Assembly: GCA_003132405.1 (NCBI GenBank)
Contig: PKXQ01000108.1
Span: 24,787-86,707 of the forward strand
Direction: 5' to 3'
Source: Acidobacteriaceae bacterium
GTDB lineage: Bacteria; Acidobacteriota; Terriglobia; Terriglobales; Acidobacteriaceae
DNA: 61,921 bases
The notes under the pieces were generated by a model that saw only the letters and a list, made by a program, of their open reading frames with translations, was not told the DNA's origin and made no database searches. How positions within the stretch are numbered: position 1 is the first letter of the stretch; every line of letters begins with the position of its first letter. The position numbers and the translations under genes were made by a program. Below, in pieces: positions 7,177 through 14,762 of this stretch.

Positions 7177-8082
7177 ATGTCATCGGATCAGAAGATGATG
7201 TCCAATAGCGACGAGCTGGCGCCGCGCCGTCGCGAATCGGATCGCGCCCACGGAAAAATGCGCAAGGGCATGTATATATTGCCCTCGCTTTTTACGACTG
7301 CGAATATCGCGGCGGGGTTCTACGCGATTCTCCAGACCGTGCACGGCAGTCCGACTGAGGCCTGGCACATGGACTTCGCCGCCAAGGCCATCGGCTTCGC
7401 CGTATTGTTCGATGGCCTTGACGGTCGCATCGCGCGCATGACCAACACGGCCAGCGATTTTGGCAGAGAGCTCGATTCGCTGGCGGACGTAATTACCTTT
7501 GGCGTCGCGCCGGCGCTGCTGGCGTGGATGTGGGGCTTTCATCTGTTGCCGGAGGTTAAGACTTTTCCCGACCTGCACTTGAAGATCACGCAATTAGGGT
7601 CGATTGCCTGCTTCGCTTTTCTCATTGCGGGGGCGAGCCGGCTGGCGCGCTTTAATATTGCGAAAAATCCACAGCCATCAAATCCAGGGCGTCCGGGCAA
7701 GAAATATTTTGTCGGCATGCCGATACCTGCGGGAGCGGGGGTAATTGCGGCGGTTGTCCATTTCTCCGGCGGCGAGCCGCTGACTTCGTGGGTGACAGCG
7801 CTGAGTTGGCTGATGATGGTGGTCGTGGTCGGCTACCTGATGGTGAGCACGTGGCGATTTTATAGCTTCAAGGATATCGACTTTCGTTCCCGCCATCCTT
7901 TTCGCCTAGTTGTGATCTTTGGGGTAGTGGGCGCGTCGATCTGGTTCTTTTCCGGTCCGGCGCTTTTCGCGATCGCGATTCTCTATATGGCTTCCGGCGT
8001 GCTGTGGCGCCTGCAATGGATTTTCCACCGCAAGACTCCGCCGTCGCCTCCGGCGTATCGGGAGGCATCGCAGAATCCATGA
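7177..8082 (+). CDS. pssA: CDP-diacylglycerol-serine O-phosphatidyltransferase
   Basis: Makes phosphatidylserine from CDP-diacylglycerol and serine. The complete CDP-alcohol phosphotransferase motif is visible: D79, D82-G83, A86-R87, G96, D100 and D104. It is surrounded by several membrane segments (about residues 35-50, 145-160, 185-240 and 250-285), as in integral-membrane PssA. ATG 7177 is preferred to TTG 7171 because GGGAGG sits about 10 nt before it. The stop overlaps the next gene in an ATGA, indicating translational coupling. Confidence 0.92.
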   Translation: MSSDQKMMSNSDELAPRRRESDRAHGKMRKGMYILPSLFTTANIAAGFYAILQTVHGSPTEAWHMDFAAKAIGFAVLFDGLDGRIARMTNTASDFGRELDSLADVITFGVAPALLAWMWGFHLLPEVKTFPDLHLKITQLGSIACFAFLIAGASRLARFNIAKNPQPSNPGRPGKKYFVGMPIPAGAGVIAAVVHFSGGEPLTSWVTALSWLMMVVVVGYLMVSTWRFYSFKDIDFRSRHPFRLVVIFGVVGASIWFFSGPALFAIAILYMASGVLWRLQWIFHRKTPPSPPAYREASQNP

Positions 8083-9173
8083 CCGCTGCTCCAAAATTCC
8101 CGCTTTCGAAGTCTGCCTCGCCGACGGATTTGCGCGGGACGAATGTTTATCGCGTGGCTGTTGTGGGTGCAGCATCGCTCAAGGGGAAAGAGGTTGCCGA
8201 AATTCTGCGCGAACGGAATTTCCCCGCCGTCGATGTCCGCCTGCTTGATGATGAGGAGTCTCTTGGGCGGCTGGAGGCTGTCGGTAACGAGATGAGTTTT
8301 ATCCAAAGCGTGCGCTCGGAGCAATTCGAGAAAGTGGATTTTGCTTTCTTCGCTTCCGATGAGCGCTCGACGCGCAACAACTGGAAGGCGGCGCGGGATC
8401 TTGGCGATACCATCGTCGATCTTTCGTTCGCCTTGGAAAATGAAGCCGGAGCTTCGGTTCGCTCGCCTTGGATCGAGCGCCAGACGGGCCAACCCGTTGC
8501 TCCTGAGTTGCAGCCAGGGCCGGTTGTAGTCGCTCATCCGGCGGCCACAGTGCTGGCGCTGCTCGCCCTTCGCATCGAGAAGGCGAGCGCCACAGCTGGG
8601 AAAATCGAACGCATGATTGCGACGGTGTTCGAACCGGCATCCGAAAATGGCCAGAAGGGAATGGACGAACTGCATGAGCAGACGGTGAATCTGCTCTCCT
8701 TTCAGGAATTGCCGAAAAATGTGTTTGAAATACAGGTCGCGTTCAACATGGTGGCGCGCTATGGAGAGAGATCGAACTTGTCGCTGCAAGCCGTGTCCGA
8801 TCGGATACAAAAGCACTATCGTCAGATTGCCCACGGTGCAACCGAGCCGGCGTTGCAGGTACTGCATGCGCCGGTCTTTCACGGGCATGGATTCTCTGTT
8901 TACTTTGAAATGGGAAAGCCGGTCGTGCTTGGGGATTTTTCGGCGGTGCTGGCGGGAGAGCACATCGTCGTCAGCGCTGGCCCGGACGAGTTGCCCACCA
9001 GTGTGAGCGCGGCGGGCCAGGGAGATATTTTGGTGTCGCTCGCGAGCGACGCCAATCACAAGAATGGTGTGTGGCTCTGGGCGACCACTGACAACCTGCG
9101 CGTGGCTGCCTTGACTGCCGTCGAGTGTGCCGAGACGCTGACCGCTTCGCGCCCGCGAGGTCAGATTCAATGA
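8079..9173 (+). CDS. Aspartate-semialdehyde dehydrogenase-like protein lacking the catalytic Cys
   Basis: A 364-residue protein with the architecture of ASADH: an N-terminal NAD(P)-binding fold beginning YRVAVVGAASLKGKEVAEIL and a dimerisation domain. The position of the catalytic Cys, usually in an N-C-[ST]-T context, reads VVVAHPAATVLALL, so Cys is replaced by Ala. A His in APVFHGHGFSV, matching the family's conserved GH, is retained. It probably cannot form the thioacyl intermediate, recalling the Usg-1 class of dehydrogenase-like proteins. Start ATG 8079 overlaps the pssA stop, and its own stop overlaps lptE (ATGA). A conserved non-enzymatic role in this envelope operon is inference. Confidence 0.8.
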   Translation: MTAAPKFPLSKSASPTDLRGTNVYRVAVVGAASLKGKEVAEILRERNFPAVDVRLLDDEESLGRLEAVGNEMSFIQSVRSEQFEKVDFAFFASDERSTRNNWKAARDLGDTIVDLSFALENEAGASVRSPWIERQTGQPVAPELQPGPVVVAHPAATVLALLALRIEKASATAGKIERMIATVFEPASENGQKGMDELHEQTVNLLSFQELPKNVFEIQVAFNMVARYGERSNLSLQAVSDRIQKHYRQIAHGATEPALQVLHAPVFHGHGFSVYFEMGKPVVLGDFSAVLAGEHIVVSAGPDELPTSVSAAGQGDILVSLASDANHKNGVWLWATTDNLRVAALTAVECAETLTASRPRGQIQ

Positions 9174-9724
9174 AGCACTGGGCGGGTGCCGGAGCCTTAG
9201 GCGTGAGCGCTGCTTCCACCGCTGTTTCGGCTTTGGTCGCGATCTTGATATCGACAGGCTGCGGCTATCACCGGGTAGGTGCGGGTGATCTGCCGCAGAA
9301 TATCCATTCGATTGCAATCCCCGGATTTGTGAGTCACAGCCAGACTTTTCGGGTCGAGCAGGTGCTTACCGACGCCGTGGTGCGCGAATTCAATGCGCGC
9401 ACGCAATATCACGTAGTGCACGAGGCTAATGCCGACGCGGATGCGGTGTTGAAGGCGACGGTGCTCTCGGCATCAGCTACGCCGCTGGCGTATGACTCTC
9501 AAACCGGGCGCGCCGTCAGCGCTCTGGTCACGGTGAGCATACAGGTGACTTTGTCGGATCGTCAGGGCAAAGTGTTGTTCGAGAATCCGGCCTATCTTTT
9601 TCACGATCAGTATGAAATCTCGCGCGATCTTCCCAGTTTCTTTCAGGAGGATTCCCCGGCCGTCGATCGGCTGTCGCGAGATTTCGCGCACACTCTGGTG
9701 GCCAATATTCTGGAGGCCTACTGA
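9170..9724 (+). CDS. lptE: LPS-assembly lipoprotein LptE-like
   Basis: A 184-residue protein with an N-terminal hydrophobic signal and a lipobox-like ISTGC followed by GYHRVG, the usual LptE opening after the lipidated Cys. The rest is the mixed alpha/beta LptE fold, with IHSIAIPGFVSHSQTFRVEQ and LTDAVVREFNARTQYHVV. LptE plugs the LptD outer-membrane barrel during LPS insertion. The residue at -3 of the lipobox is Ser, slightly atypical. ATG 9170 overlaps the preceding stop, and holA follows 16 nt later, an lptE-holA order common in bacteria. Confidence 0.8.
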   Translation: MKHWAGAGALGVSAASTAVSALVAILISTGCGYHRVGAGDLPQNIHSIAIPGFVSHSQTFRVEQVLTDAVVREFNARTQYHVVHEANADADAVLKATVLSASATPLAYDSQTGRAVSALVTVSIQVTLSDRQGKVLFENPAYLFHDQYEISRDLPSFFQEDSPAVDRLSRDFAHTLVANILEAY

Positions 9725-9740
9725 TGCCGGAGGAATTTTG

Positions 9741-10868
9741 ATGCGCGCCTTCAGCCAGGCGGAGCGCTTTTTCTCCGATCTCGAGTCGCACAAGCTGCGG
9801 CCGGCTTATGTCTTGGTGGGCGACGAAGCGTTTTTTCGCAAGCGCTGCCGCGACGCCATTCTTGAGCATCTGGTCGCGCCCGACTCGCGCGATTTCGGAT
9901 TGTTTGAATTCGATCTCGCCGAGACTTCGCTCAACGAAATTCTGGATCGCGCGCGCACGCCTTCGCTGATGGCTCCGTTTCAGGTGTTCTTCGTACGCGG
10001 CGTGAAGAATTTGTTTGGCCGCGGATCAAACGAAGAAAAGATCGGAGCGATTGAAGCGTATTGCAAGAATCCGAATCCTAATGCGCTGCTGGTGTTTGTT
10101 GCGGACCACATTAGCATCCCCGCCGATGCTCGCCGCATGGAAATGACGGACAAGGATCGCTATCAAAAGATTCGCGAAGACCTGGGCTCGTTTTGCGGCA
10201 TTGTCGAACTGGCGCGCGTGCAGGAGGGTGAAGCGGTGCGTTGGATTGGCGAGTATTGCGCGACCCGCGGCGTTGAGATCGACGCCGATGGGGCGCGCGA
10301 GTTAGTCGATGCGCTCGGCGCCGACATGATGATGGTGTCGAATGAACTGGAAAAGCTGATTCTTTACGTCGGCGAAAATAAAACAATCACGCTGGTCGAT
10401 GTCGAGACCATGGTGCTCGCGGCGAAGCAGCGCTCGCTCTATGAATTGACCGATGCGATTTCATCCAAAGACCGCGTGCGCGCGCTGGCGGTGCTCGATG
10501 CGCTGCTTTCGACGGGCGACGGCGAAGAAGCTGCGATTGGTCATCTCTATATGCTGGCGAAAACTTTTCGTCAGATGCTGGTGATTCTCGAGCGCAACGT
10601 GCGCGATCAACGCATGCTGTGGGCAGCCTTGTGGCAGGGTTTTCGTGTACCTCCGTTTGCCGCCGACGATATTATCCGGCAAGCGCGGCGCTACAAATCA
10701 AAGCGCGAATTGACGCGCGCGATTCGGCTGGTCGCAAAGGCCGATCTGGCGCTCCGTTCGAATCCTCCCGGCAAGCGGCTGGTGCTGGAGAGGCTGGTGC
10801 TTGATCTCGCGAGCGAACCCAAGCCGGAGGTTGCCGGCGGATGGATGCAGGAAGAACTGCCGGTGTGA
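9741..10868 (+). CDS. holA: DNA polymerase III subunit delta
   Basis: HolA is the clamp-loader subunit that opens the beta sliding clamp. The 375-residue product has the family N-terminus PAYVLVGDEAFFRKRCRDAI, the LLVFVADHIS strand, and the lid/collar helices including DALGADMMMVSNELEKL and LYELTDAISSKDRVRALAVLDALL. ATG 9741 is preceded by GGAGGAATTTTG, an ideal ribosome binding site. It is the last gene of the psd-pssA-ASADH-like-lptE-holA operon. Confidence 0.92.
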   Translation: MRAFSQAERFFSDLESHKLRPAYVLVGDEAFFRKRCRDAILEHLVAPDSRDFGLFEFDLAETSLNEILDRARTPSLMAPFQVFFVRGVKNLFGRGSNEEKIGAIEAYCKNPNPNALLVFVADHISIPADARRMEMTDKDRYQKIREDLGSFCGIVELARVQEGEAVRWIGEYCATRGVEIDADGARELVDALGADMMMVSNELEKLILYVGENKTITLVDVETMVLAAKQRSLYELTDAISSKDRVRALAVLDALLSTGDGEEAAIGHLYMLAKTFRQMLVILERNVRDQRMLWAALWQGFRVPPFAADDIIRQARRYKSKRELTRAIRLVAKADLALRSNPPGKRLVLERLVLDLASEPKPEVAGGWMQEELPV

Positions 10869-10886
10869 TGTAGCATTCAGGTTCGG

Positions 10887-11582
10887 ATGCTAAGCCCAGG
10901 CGACGTTGTTTCCTATCTAGAGATGTGTGCCCCGTTTGGAGTAAATCTCCAGCGCGGGATGAACTATCGGATTAGGGACGGCGAGAGCCTCATTTTGATG
11001 AGCCAAAGATCAGGCGCGCCATATCAGGATAGGGTTGAGCAGGACGGGCGCATTATCATCTACGAGGGGCACGATCTGCCGCGCACAAGCAGCGGGCCTA
11101 ATCCCAAAACAGTCGATCAGCCTGAGTTTCAGCCGAACGGTAAGCCGACCCAGAACGGATTATTTGCGGAGGCAGCGAGAAAGTTTAAGGATGGAATCGC
11201 TGCCCCGGAAAGGGTGCGAGTTTTTGAGAAGATCCGCAATGGAATATGGGCCTACAACGGGGTTTTCGAATTAATTGATTCGTGGCGAGAGAAATCCTCG
11301 TCTCGAAACGTATTTAAGTTCAAGTTGCAGTTGGTGGGCGATGTGCCATTTTCTGGCGGTTCTCGAAGCGTTTATCTTGAGCATGACCGCGTTATCCCTA
11401 CCCACATAAAGTTGGAGGTGTGGAAGCGAGATAAAGGGTGCTGCGTGAGGTGTGGCAGTTCCAAGAATCTACACTTCGATCACATAATCCCTTATTCTCT
11501 TGGAGGATCATCGAAAGCCACCGAGAACATCCAATTGTTATGCGCGAAGCATAATCTTGAAAAACATGACGCTATTCAATGA
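10887..11582 (+). CDS. HNH endonuclease with SRA-like N-terminal domain
   Basis: A 231-residue two-domain nuclease. Residues about 25-150 resemble the SRA/YDG fold that flips modified cytosines: SGAPYQDRVEQDGRIIIYEG, then NGLFAEAARKFKDG, VRVFEK and WAYNGVFELIDSWRE. The C-terminal HNH domain has C185/C186-x-x-C189, H196-F-D-H199, an Asn in TENIQLLC and a final KHN. A modification-dependent restriction enzyme is the likely role; specificity cannot be read from sequence. Composition is less GC-rich than holA and the following gene, and no methyltransferase partner is adjacent, which suggests horizontal acquisition. A TAGCAT hexamer lies 10 nt before ATG 10887 and no Shine-Dalgarno is present. 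Confidence 0.75.
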   Translation: MLSPGDVVSYLEMCAPFGVNLQRGMNYRIRDGESLILMSQRSGAPYQDRVEQDGRIIIYEGHDLPRTSSGPNPKTVDQPEFQPNGKPTQNGLFAEAARKFKDGIAAPERVRVFEKIRNGIWAYNGVFELIDSWREKSSSRNVFKFKLQLVGDVPFSGGSRSVYLEHDRVIPTHIKLEVWKRDKGCCVRCGSSKNLHFDHIIPYSLGGSSKATENIQLLCAKHNLEKHDAIQ

Positions 11583-11628
11583 GACCGTGCGAGCGACTCT
11601 CACTAGCACCTACAATCAGTTAAACTAA

Positions 11629-12849
11629 ATGGGCGTGGTTTCCTTCCCCCTCCGGTATCGCCCCGCTTTAACTGCCATCATCCTGCTGGTTTTCGCCCAG
11701 CTTTGCCTGGCCGTCGACCCGCCGGCATCGACCGCGCTTCGTCCGTCTGATCCGCTGAATCAGGCCGCCTTCGAGCACTACTACAACCTCGATCACGATG
11801 CCGCGATTCAGGATTTCGAAAAGATACTGGCGCGCCATCCGAATGATCCGTTTGCGGTGAATCATCTTCTGTCGGCGATTCAGGTGCGCGAGTTGTATCG
11901 CATGGGCGCGATGAATACCGGCGATTACTCGAACGACAATTTCATAGGGCTGGCACATCGCCCTTCCGATCCCGCGCAGAAGGAACGCATTAAGCAATTG
12001 GTGCAGCAAGCCGAAAAGCTTGAGAATGCCGCACTGGCGAGCAATCCGGATAATGTCGACATGCTCTACGCCCGTGGGGTTACTCGCGGACAGTTCGCGC
12101 TCTACACGGCGCTTATCGAACGCGCCTGGTTTTCAGCGTTGCGCAATGCGGTCGGAGCGCGGCGCGATCATGAACGGGTTCTCGAATTGGACCCGAAATA
12201 CAGCGACGCCAAACTCGTGGTCGGGGCGCACAACTATGTCATGGGGAACCTGTCGCTGGCGGTGAGGATGGCGGTTGCGCTGGTGGGCTTGAGCGGTGAC
12301 AAAGAAAAAGGGCTCCACTATTTGAACGATGCCTATCACGGCAACGGCGAAACCAGCGTGGACGCAGGAATTGTGCTCATGGTTTTTTTGCGCCGTGAAC
12401 ACCGCTATGGCGAGGCTCTGCAGATTGCGGGCGAGATCGGTCCGCGTTTTCCGCGCAACTACCTTCTGCCGCTCGAAGAGGCGAATCTGCTGCGTGCGTC
12501 AGGCAAGAATGATATGGCGGAGGCGCAGTATCGGCGAGTGTGGCAAAACGGGCGCGAGGGAAAATACAGCAGCCTGCATTATGAAATCGCAGCAATCGGG
12601 CTAGGCGACCTGCTGCGCAGCGAGAAAAAATATCAGGCTGCGGCCGCGGCGTATGAGTTAGTTGACGAAGTCACGGGCGCCGACCCGGAATTATTGCAAA
12701 AGGCGAACCTCGGAGCCGGCGAAATGTATGACCAGCTCCAAAAACGTGAATTGGCGGTGAAGAAATATGAGGCGGTGGTGGCGACGAACTCGGGCAACGC
12801 CGAAGCGGACAAGGCGAGGAAGAGGATAAAGGACGCGTACCGCGAGTAG
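11629..12849 (+). CDS. Secreted TPR-repeat protein
   Basis: A 406-residue protein with an N-terminal signal peptide (hydrophobic residues about 12-28, likely cleavage after LCLA). It has helical tetratricopeptide repeats through most of its length, clearest at FEHYYNLDHDAAIQDFEKIL and in the C-terminal YEAVVATNSGNAEADKARKRI. It is probably a periplasmic or surface scaffold; partners are unknown. No Shine-Dalgarno is visible. A TACAAT hexamer lies 12 nt before ATG 11629, suggesting a very short leader. Confidence 0.7.
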   Translation: MGVVSFPLRYRPALTAIILLVFAQLCLAVDPPASTALRPSDPLNQAAFEHYYNLDHDAAIQDFEKILARHPNDPFAVNHLLSAIQVRELYRMGAMNTGDYSNDNFIGLAHRPSDPAQKERIKQLVQQAEKLENAALASNPDNVDMLYARGVTRGQFALYTALIERAWFSALRNAVGARRDHERVLELDPKYSDAKLVVGAHNYVMGNLSLAVRMAVALVGLSGDKEKGLHYLNDAYHGNGETSVDAGIVLMVFLRREHRYGEALQIAGEIGPRFPRNYLLPLEEANLLRASGKNDMAEAQYRRVWQNGREGKYSSLHYEIAAIGLGDLLRSEKKYQAAAAAYELVDEVTGADPELLQKANLGAGEMYDQLQKRELAVKKYEAVVATNSGNAEADKARKRIKDAYRE

Positions 12850-12861
12850 GTGAGGGGGCAT

Positions 12862-12887
12862 TTAGCCGTTAGCACTTAGCCTTTAGC
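12862..12887. repeat. TTAGC-type short tandem repeat
   Basis: Four degenerate copies of TTAGC spaced 8-10 nt apart just after the TPR gene stop. One of several low-complexity repeats found at gene ends in this window. Confidence 0.5.
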
Positions 12888-12975
12888 TAGAGCTAGAAGC
12901 CAAGAGTCAGGAGCTGGTCTTGGAACATTTTCTCCGTTATCGTCGTATCATGAACAGAACAAGGGGGGCACAACC

Positions 12976-13293
12976 ATGTATTGCAATGCTTGCGGCAAGG
13001 CTATCGCTGAAGAGGGGCGCTTTTGCTCTCACTGCGGCAACGTGGTGGGGACGGTGCCAGTGCCGAGGAAGTTGATGCGATCGCGCGCGGACCGGAAAAT
13101 CGGAGGCGTTTGCGCCGGCCTCGCTCACTACCTCGAACTCGACGTGTCGCTCGTGCGCATCCTATGGTTCTTCATCACTCTTTGTTGCGGAATCTTCCCG
13201 GGGATCATCGCGTATATTCTCGGATGGATCATCATTCCCGAGGAGCCGTTGCTGCTGCCCGCGTCTGCTTCGCAGCAGCCGGTGACAAGCTAG
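12976..13293 (+). CDS. Zinc-ribbon PspC-domain membrane protein
   Basis: A 105-residue protein. The N-terminal zinc ribbon has two CxxC pairs (CNAC and CSHC). A PspC domain follows: SRADRKIGGVCAGLAHYLELDVSLVRILW, then a membrane segment FFITLCCGIFPGIIAYILGWIIIP. PspC domains are linked to envelope-stress (phage-shock) responses, but no other psp gene is present. A GGGGGG run lies about 8 nt before ATG 12976. Confidence 0.85.
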   Translation: MYCNACGKAIAEEGRFCSHCGNVVGTVPVPRKLMRSRADRKIGGVCAGLAHYLELDVSLVRILWFFITLCCGIFPGIIAYILGWIIIPEEPLLLPASASQQPVTS

Positions 13294-13338
13294 AAGGCGC
13301 AGTGATTGTCGTAGCCTGATACCCCGAGACTCTACACT

Positions 13339-14136
13339 TTGCCGTCACTGCACAGCGACGACGCTGAGATCTTCTACGAGGTTCGCGGCAGCGGTCCGCC
13401 AGTCGTTCTCCTCCATCCTTTTCCCTGCCATCATGGATTCTGGCATCCGATAGCGGCGGCGCTCGATTCGCGCTACCGGCTGATTCTTCCCGACCTCCGA
13501 GGGCACGGCAATTCGGAAGTTGGCGAAGGTCCCGCTTTCATGGCAAAGCACGCCAACGATGTTGTGCGCGTGCTCGATACCGAGGGCGTTGGCAAGGCTG
13601 CGTTCATTGGTTGCTCGATCGGTGGCTACATTCTGTTCGAATTCTGGCGGCGGTTTCGGGCGCGTGTTAGCTCGCTCGCGCTCTGTGACACGCGTCCTCA
13701 GGCCGATGCGGCCGAAGCTCGCGCTAATCGGCTGAAGTCCGCAGCCAGCGTGCTGGAGCAGGAAACTGAGCCGCTTCTTGAGACAATGATTCCGAAATTG
13801 ATGGGGCGCACAACCTTGGCTGCGCGTCCGGATCTGGTCGATAGAGCGCGCGCCATGATGCGCAAAATGTCTGCCGAAGATATCAGCCTGGTGCTGCGCG
13901 GGATGGCGGAGCGTTCGGATTCAATCGCGGATCTGAAGACAATCAACGTGCCTACGCTGATCGTGATTGGTGAAGAAGATGTGCTCTCAACCGCGGCTGA
14001 TGGCGAGTTGATGCGGCAGAATATCGCGGATACTCAGTTGAAAATAATTCCGAAGGCAGGACATTACGCGCCGTGGGAGCAACCGGAAGCGGTAGGGAAG
14101 GTGTTGCGGCAGTTTCTTGAGTCGGTGGTCAAATAG
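13339..14136 (+). CDS. Alpha/beta hydrolase
   Basis: A 265-residue alpha/beta-hydrolase fold protein similar in layout to 3-oxoadipate enol-lactonase and esterase-like enzymes. The nucleophile elbow is G-C-S-I-G; the acid is probably Asp in VIGEEDVLS and the base His in KAGHYAPWEQP. The oxyanion-hole region reads VVLLHPFPCHHGFW. Substrate cannot be inferred. The start is a TTG at 13339, because no ATG or GTG lies near the domain start, so the exact N-terminus is uncertain. Confidence 0.8.
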   Translation: MPSLHSDDAEIFYEVRGSGPPVVLLHPFPCHHGFWHPIAAALDSRYRLILPDLRGHGNSEVGEGPAFMAKHANDVVRVLDTEGVGKAAFIGCSIGGYILFEFWRRFRARVSSLALCDTRPQADAAEARANRLKSAASVLEQETEPLLETMIPKLMGRTTLAARPDLVDRARAMMRKMSAEDISLVLRGMAERSDSIADLKTINVPTLIVIGEEDVLSTAADGELMRQNIADTQLKIIPKAGHYAPWEQPEAVGKVLRQFLESVVK

Positions 14137-14237
14137 AAACGGGCCGCGACGGACGCGTCGTCGATACGGGACTGCATCACGTGGCGGCGCGTAAAGTCAC
14201 AGCCCTCAGCTTGCCTCTCTGCTAGAATCTCCGCGTG

Positions 14238-14642
14238 ATGATGGAAGCTTTTCTTGTCCCCGAAAGAACGGTGGTCAGCGCGAAAGGTGACGGAGCTGCG
14301 GTCGACGTGAATCGCGCAGAGGGCCGGATCTTTCTGCTGACGCTCGCCATTACCAACATCATCGAGCAGGAGTCGCTCGACGTCAGCATTTTTGGCTCAG
14401 CGGATGGTGCGGCGTGGGATGCCAAGCCCATCGTCGCATTTCAGCAGAAATTTTATCGCGAGGAAGTTCCGCTGCTGCTCAACCTGACGGCGCGGCCTGA
14501 GGTCAAGTTTATCCGCGCGCACTGGGAAGTGGCGCGCTGGGGACGCGGCTCGGAAACGCCAATGTTCGAATTCAATGTCACGCTGCGCGAAGTACCGCAG
14601 GAAATTCTCGCGGAAGCAGCAGGGCGAGTACGGGCGCAGTAA
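14238..14642 (+). CDS. Conserved-looking hypothetical protein (134 aa)
   Basis: A 134-residue soluble protein with alternating hydrophobic strands (FLLTLAITNIIE, LDVSIFGSADG, VKFIRAHWEVARWG, FEFNVTLREV), suggesting a beta-sandwich. The family is not recognised. Candidate starts are GTG 14235, ATG 14238 and ATG 14241 in succession. TAGAAT at 14223-14228 lies 9 nt before ATG 14238 and no Shine-Dalgarno is present, so the mRNA may be leaderless. Downstream is a large inverted repeat. Confidence 0.6.
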   Translation: MMEAFLVPERTVVSAKGDGAAVDVNRAEGRIFLLTLAITNIIEQESLDVSIFGSADGAAWDAKPIVAFQQKFYREEVPLLLNLTARPEVKFIRAHWEVARWGRGSETPMFEFNVTLREVPQEILAEAAGRVRAQ

Positions 14643-14657
14643 ACCACTGCAGAGGTA

Positions 14658-14715
14658 AGAGGTCAGATGGTAGAGGGTAAATCCTCGGATTTTTCACCTC
14701 TACAATCTGACCTCT
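14658..14715. repeat. 19-bp inverted repeat between genes
   Basis: Left arm 14658-14676 (starting AGAGGTCAGATGG) and right arm 14697-14715 (ending TCTGACCTCT) are inverse complements with one mismatch over 19 bp. The 20-nt loop itself contains AAATCC/GGATTT. The right arm continues into further GACCTC-type repeats up to about 14736. It may work as a terminator-like structure for the upstream gene. Confidence 0.7.
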
Positions 14716-14750
14716 GACCTCCGACCTCCGACCTCTAACACAATCTCCGT

Positions 14751-14756
14751 TATATT
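14751..14756 (+). promoter_or_regulatory. -10 box of aroA, leaderless arrangement
   Basis: TATATT ends 6 nt before ATG 14763, so a transcript starting at the usual distance would begin at or next to the start codon. No Shine-Dalgarno and no clear -35 are present. Confidence 0.45.
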
Positions 14757-14762
14757 AAGTTC

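Noticed and set aside
7983..9317. 444-codon minus-strand open frame
   Set aside because: It lies antisense to pssA, the ASADH-like gene and lptE, all of which have motifs and coupled starts; the minus-strand product is Arg/His-rich and without family features.
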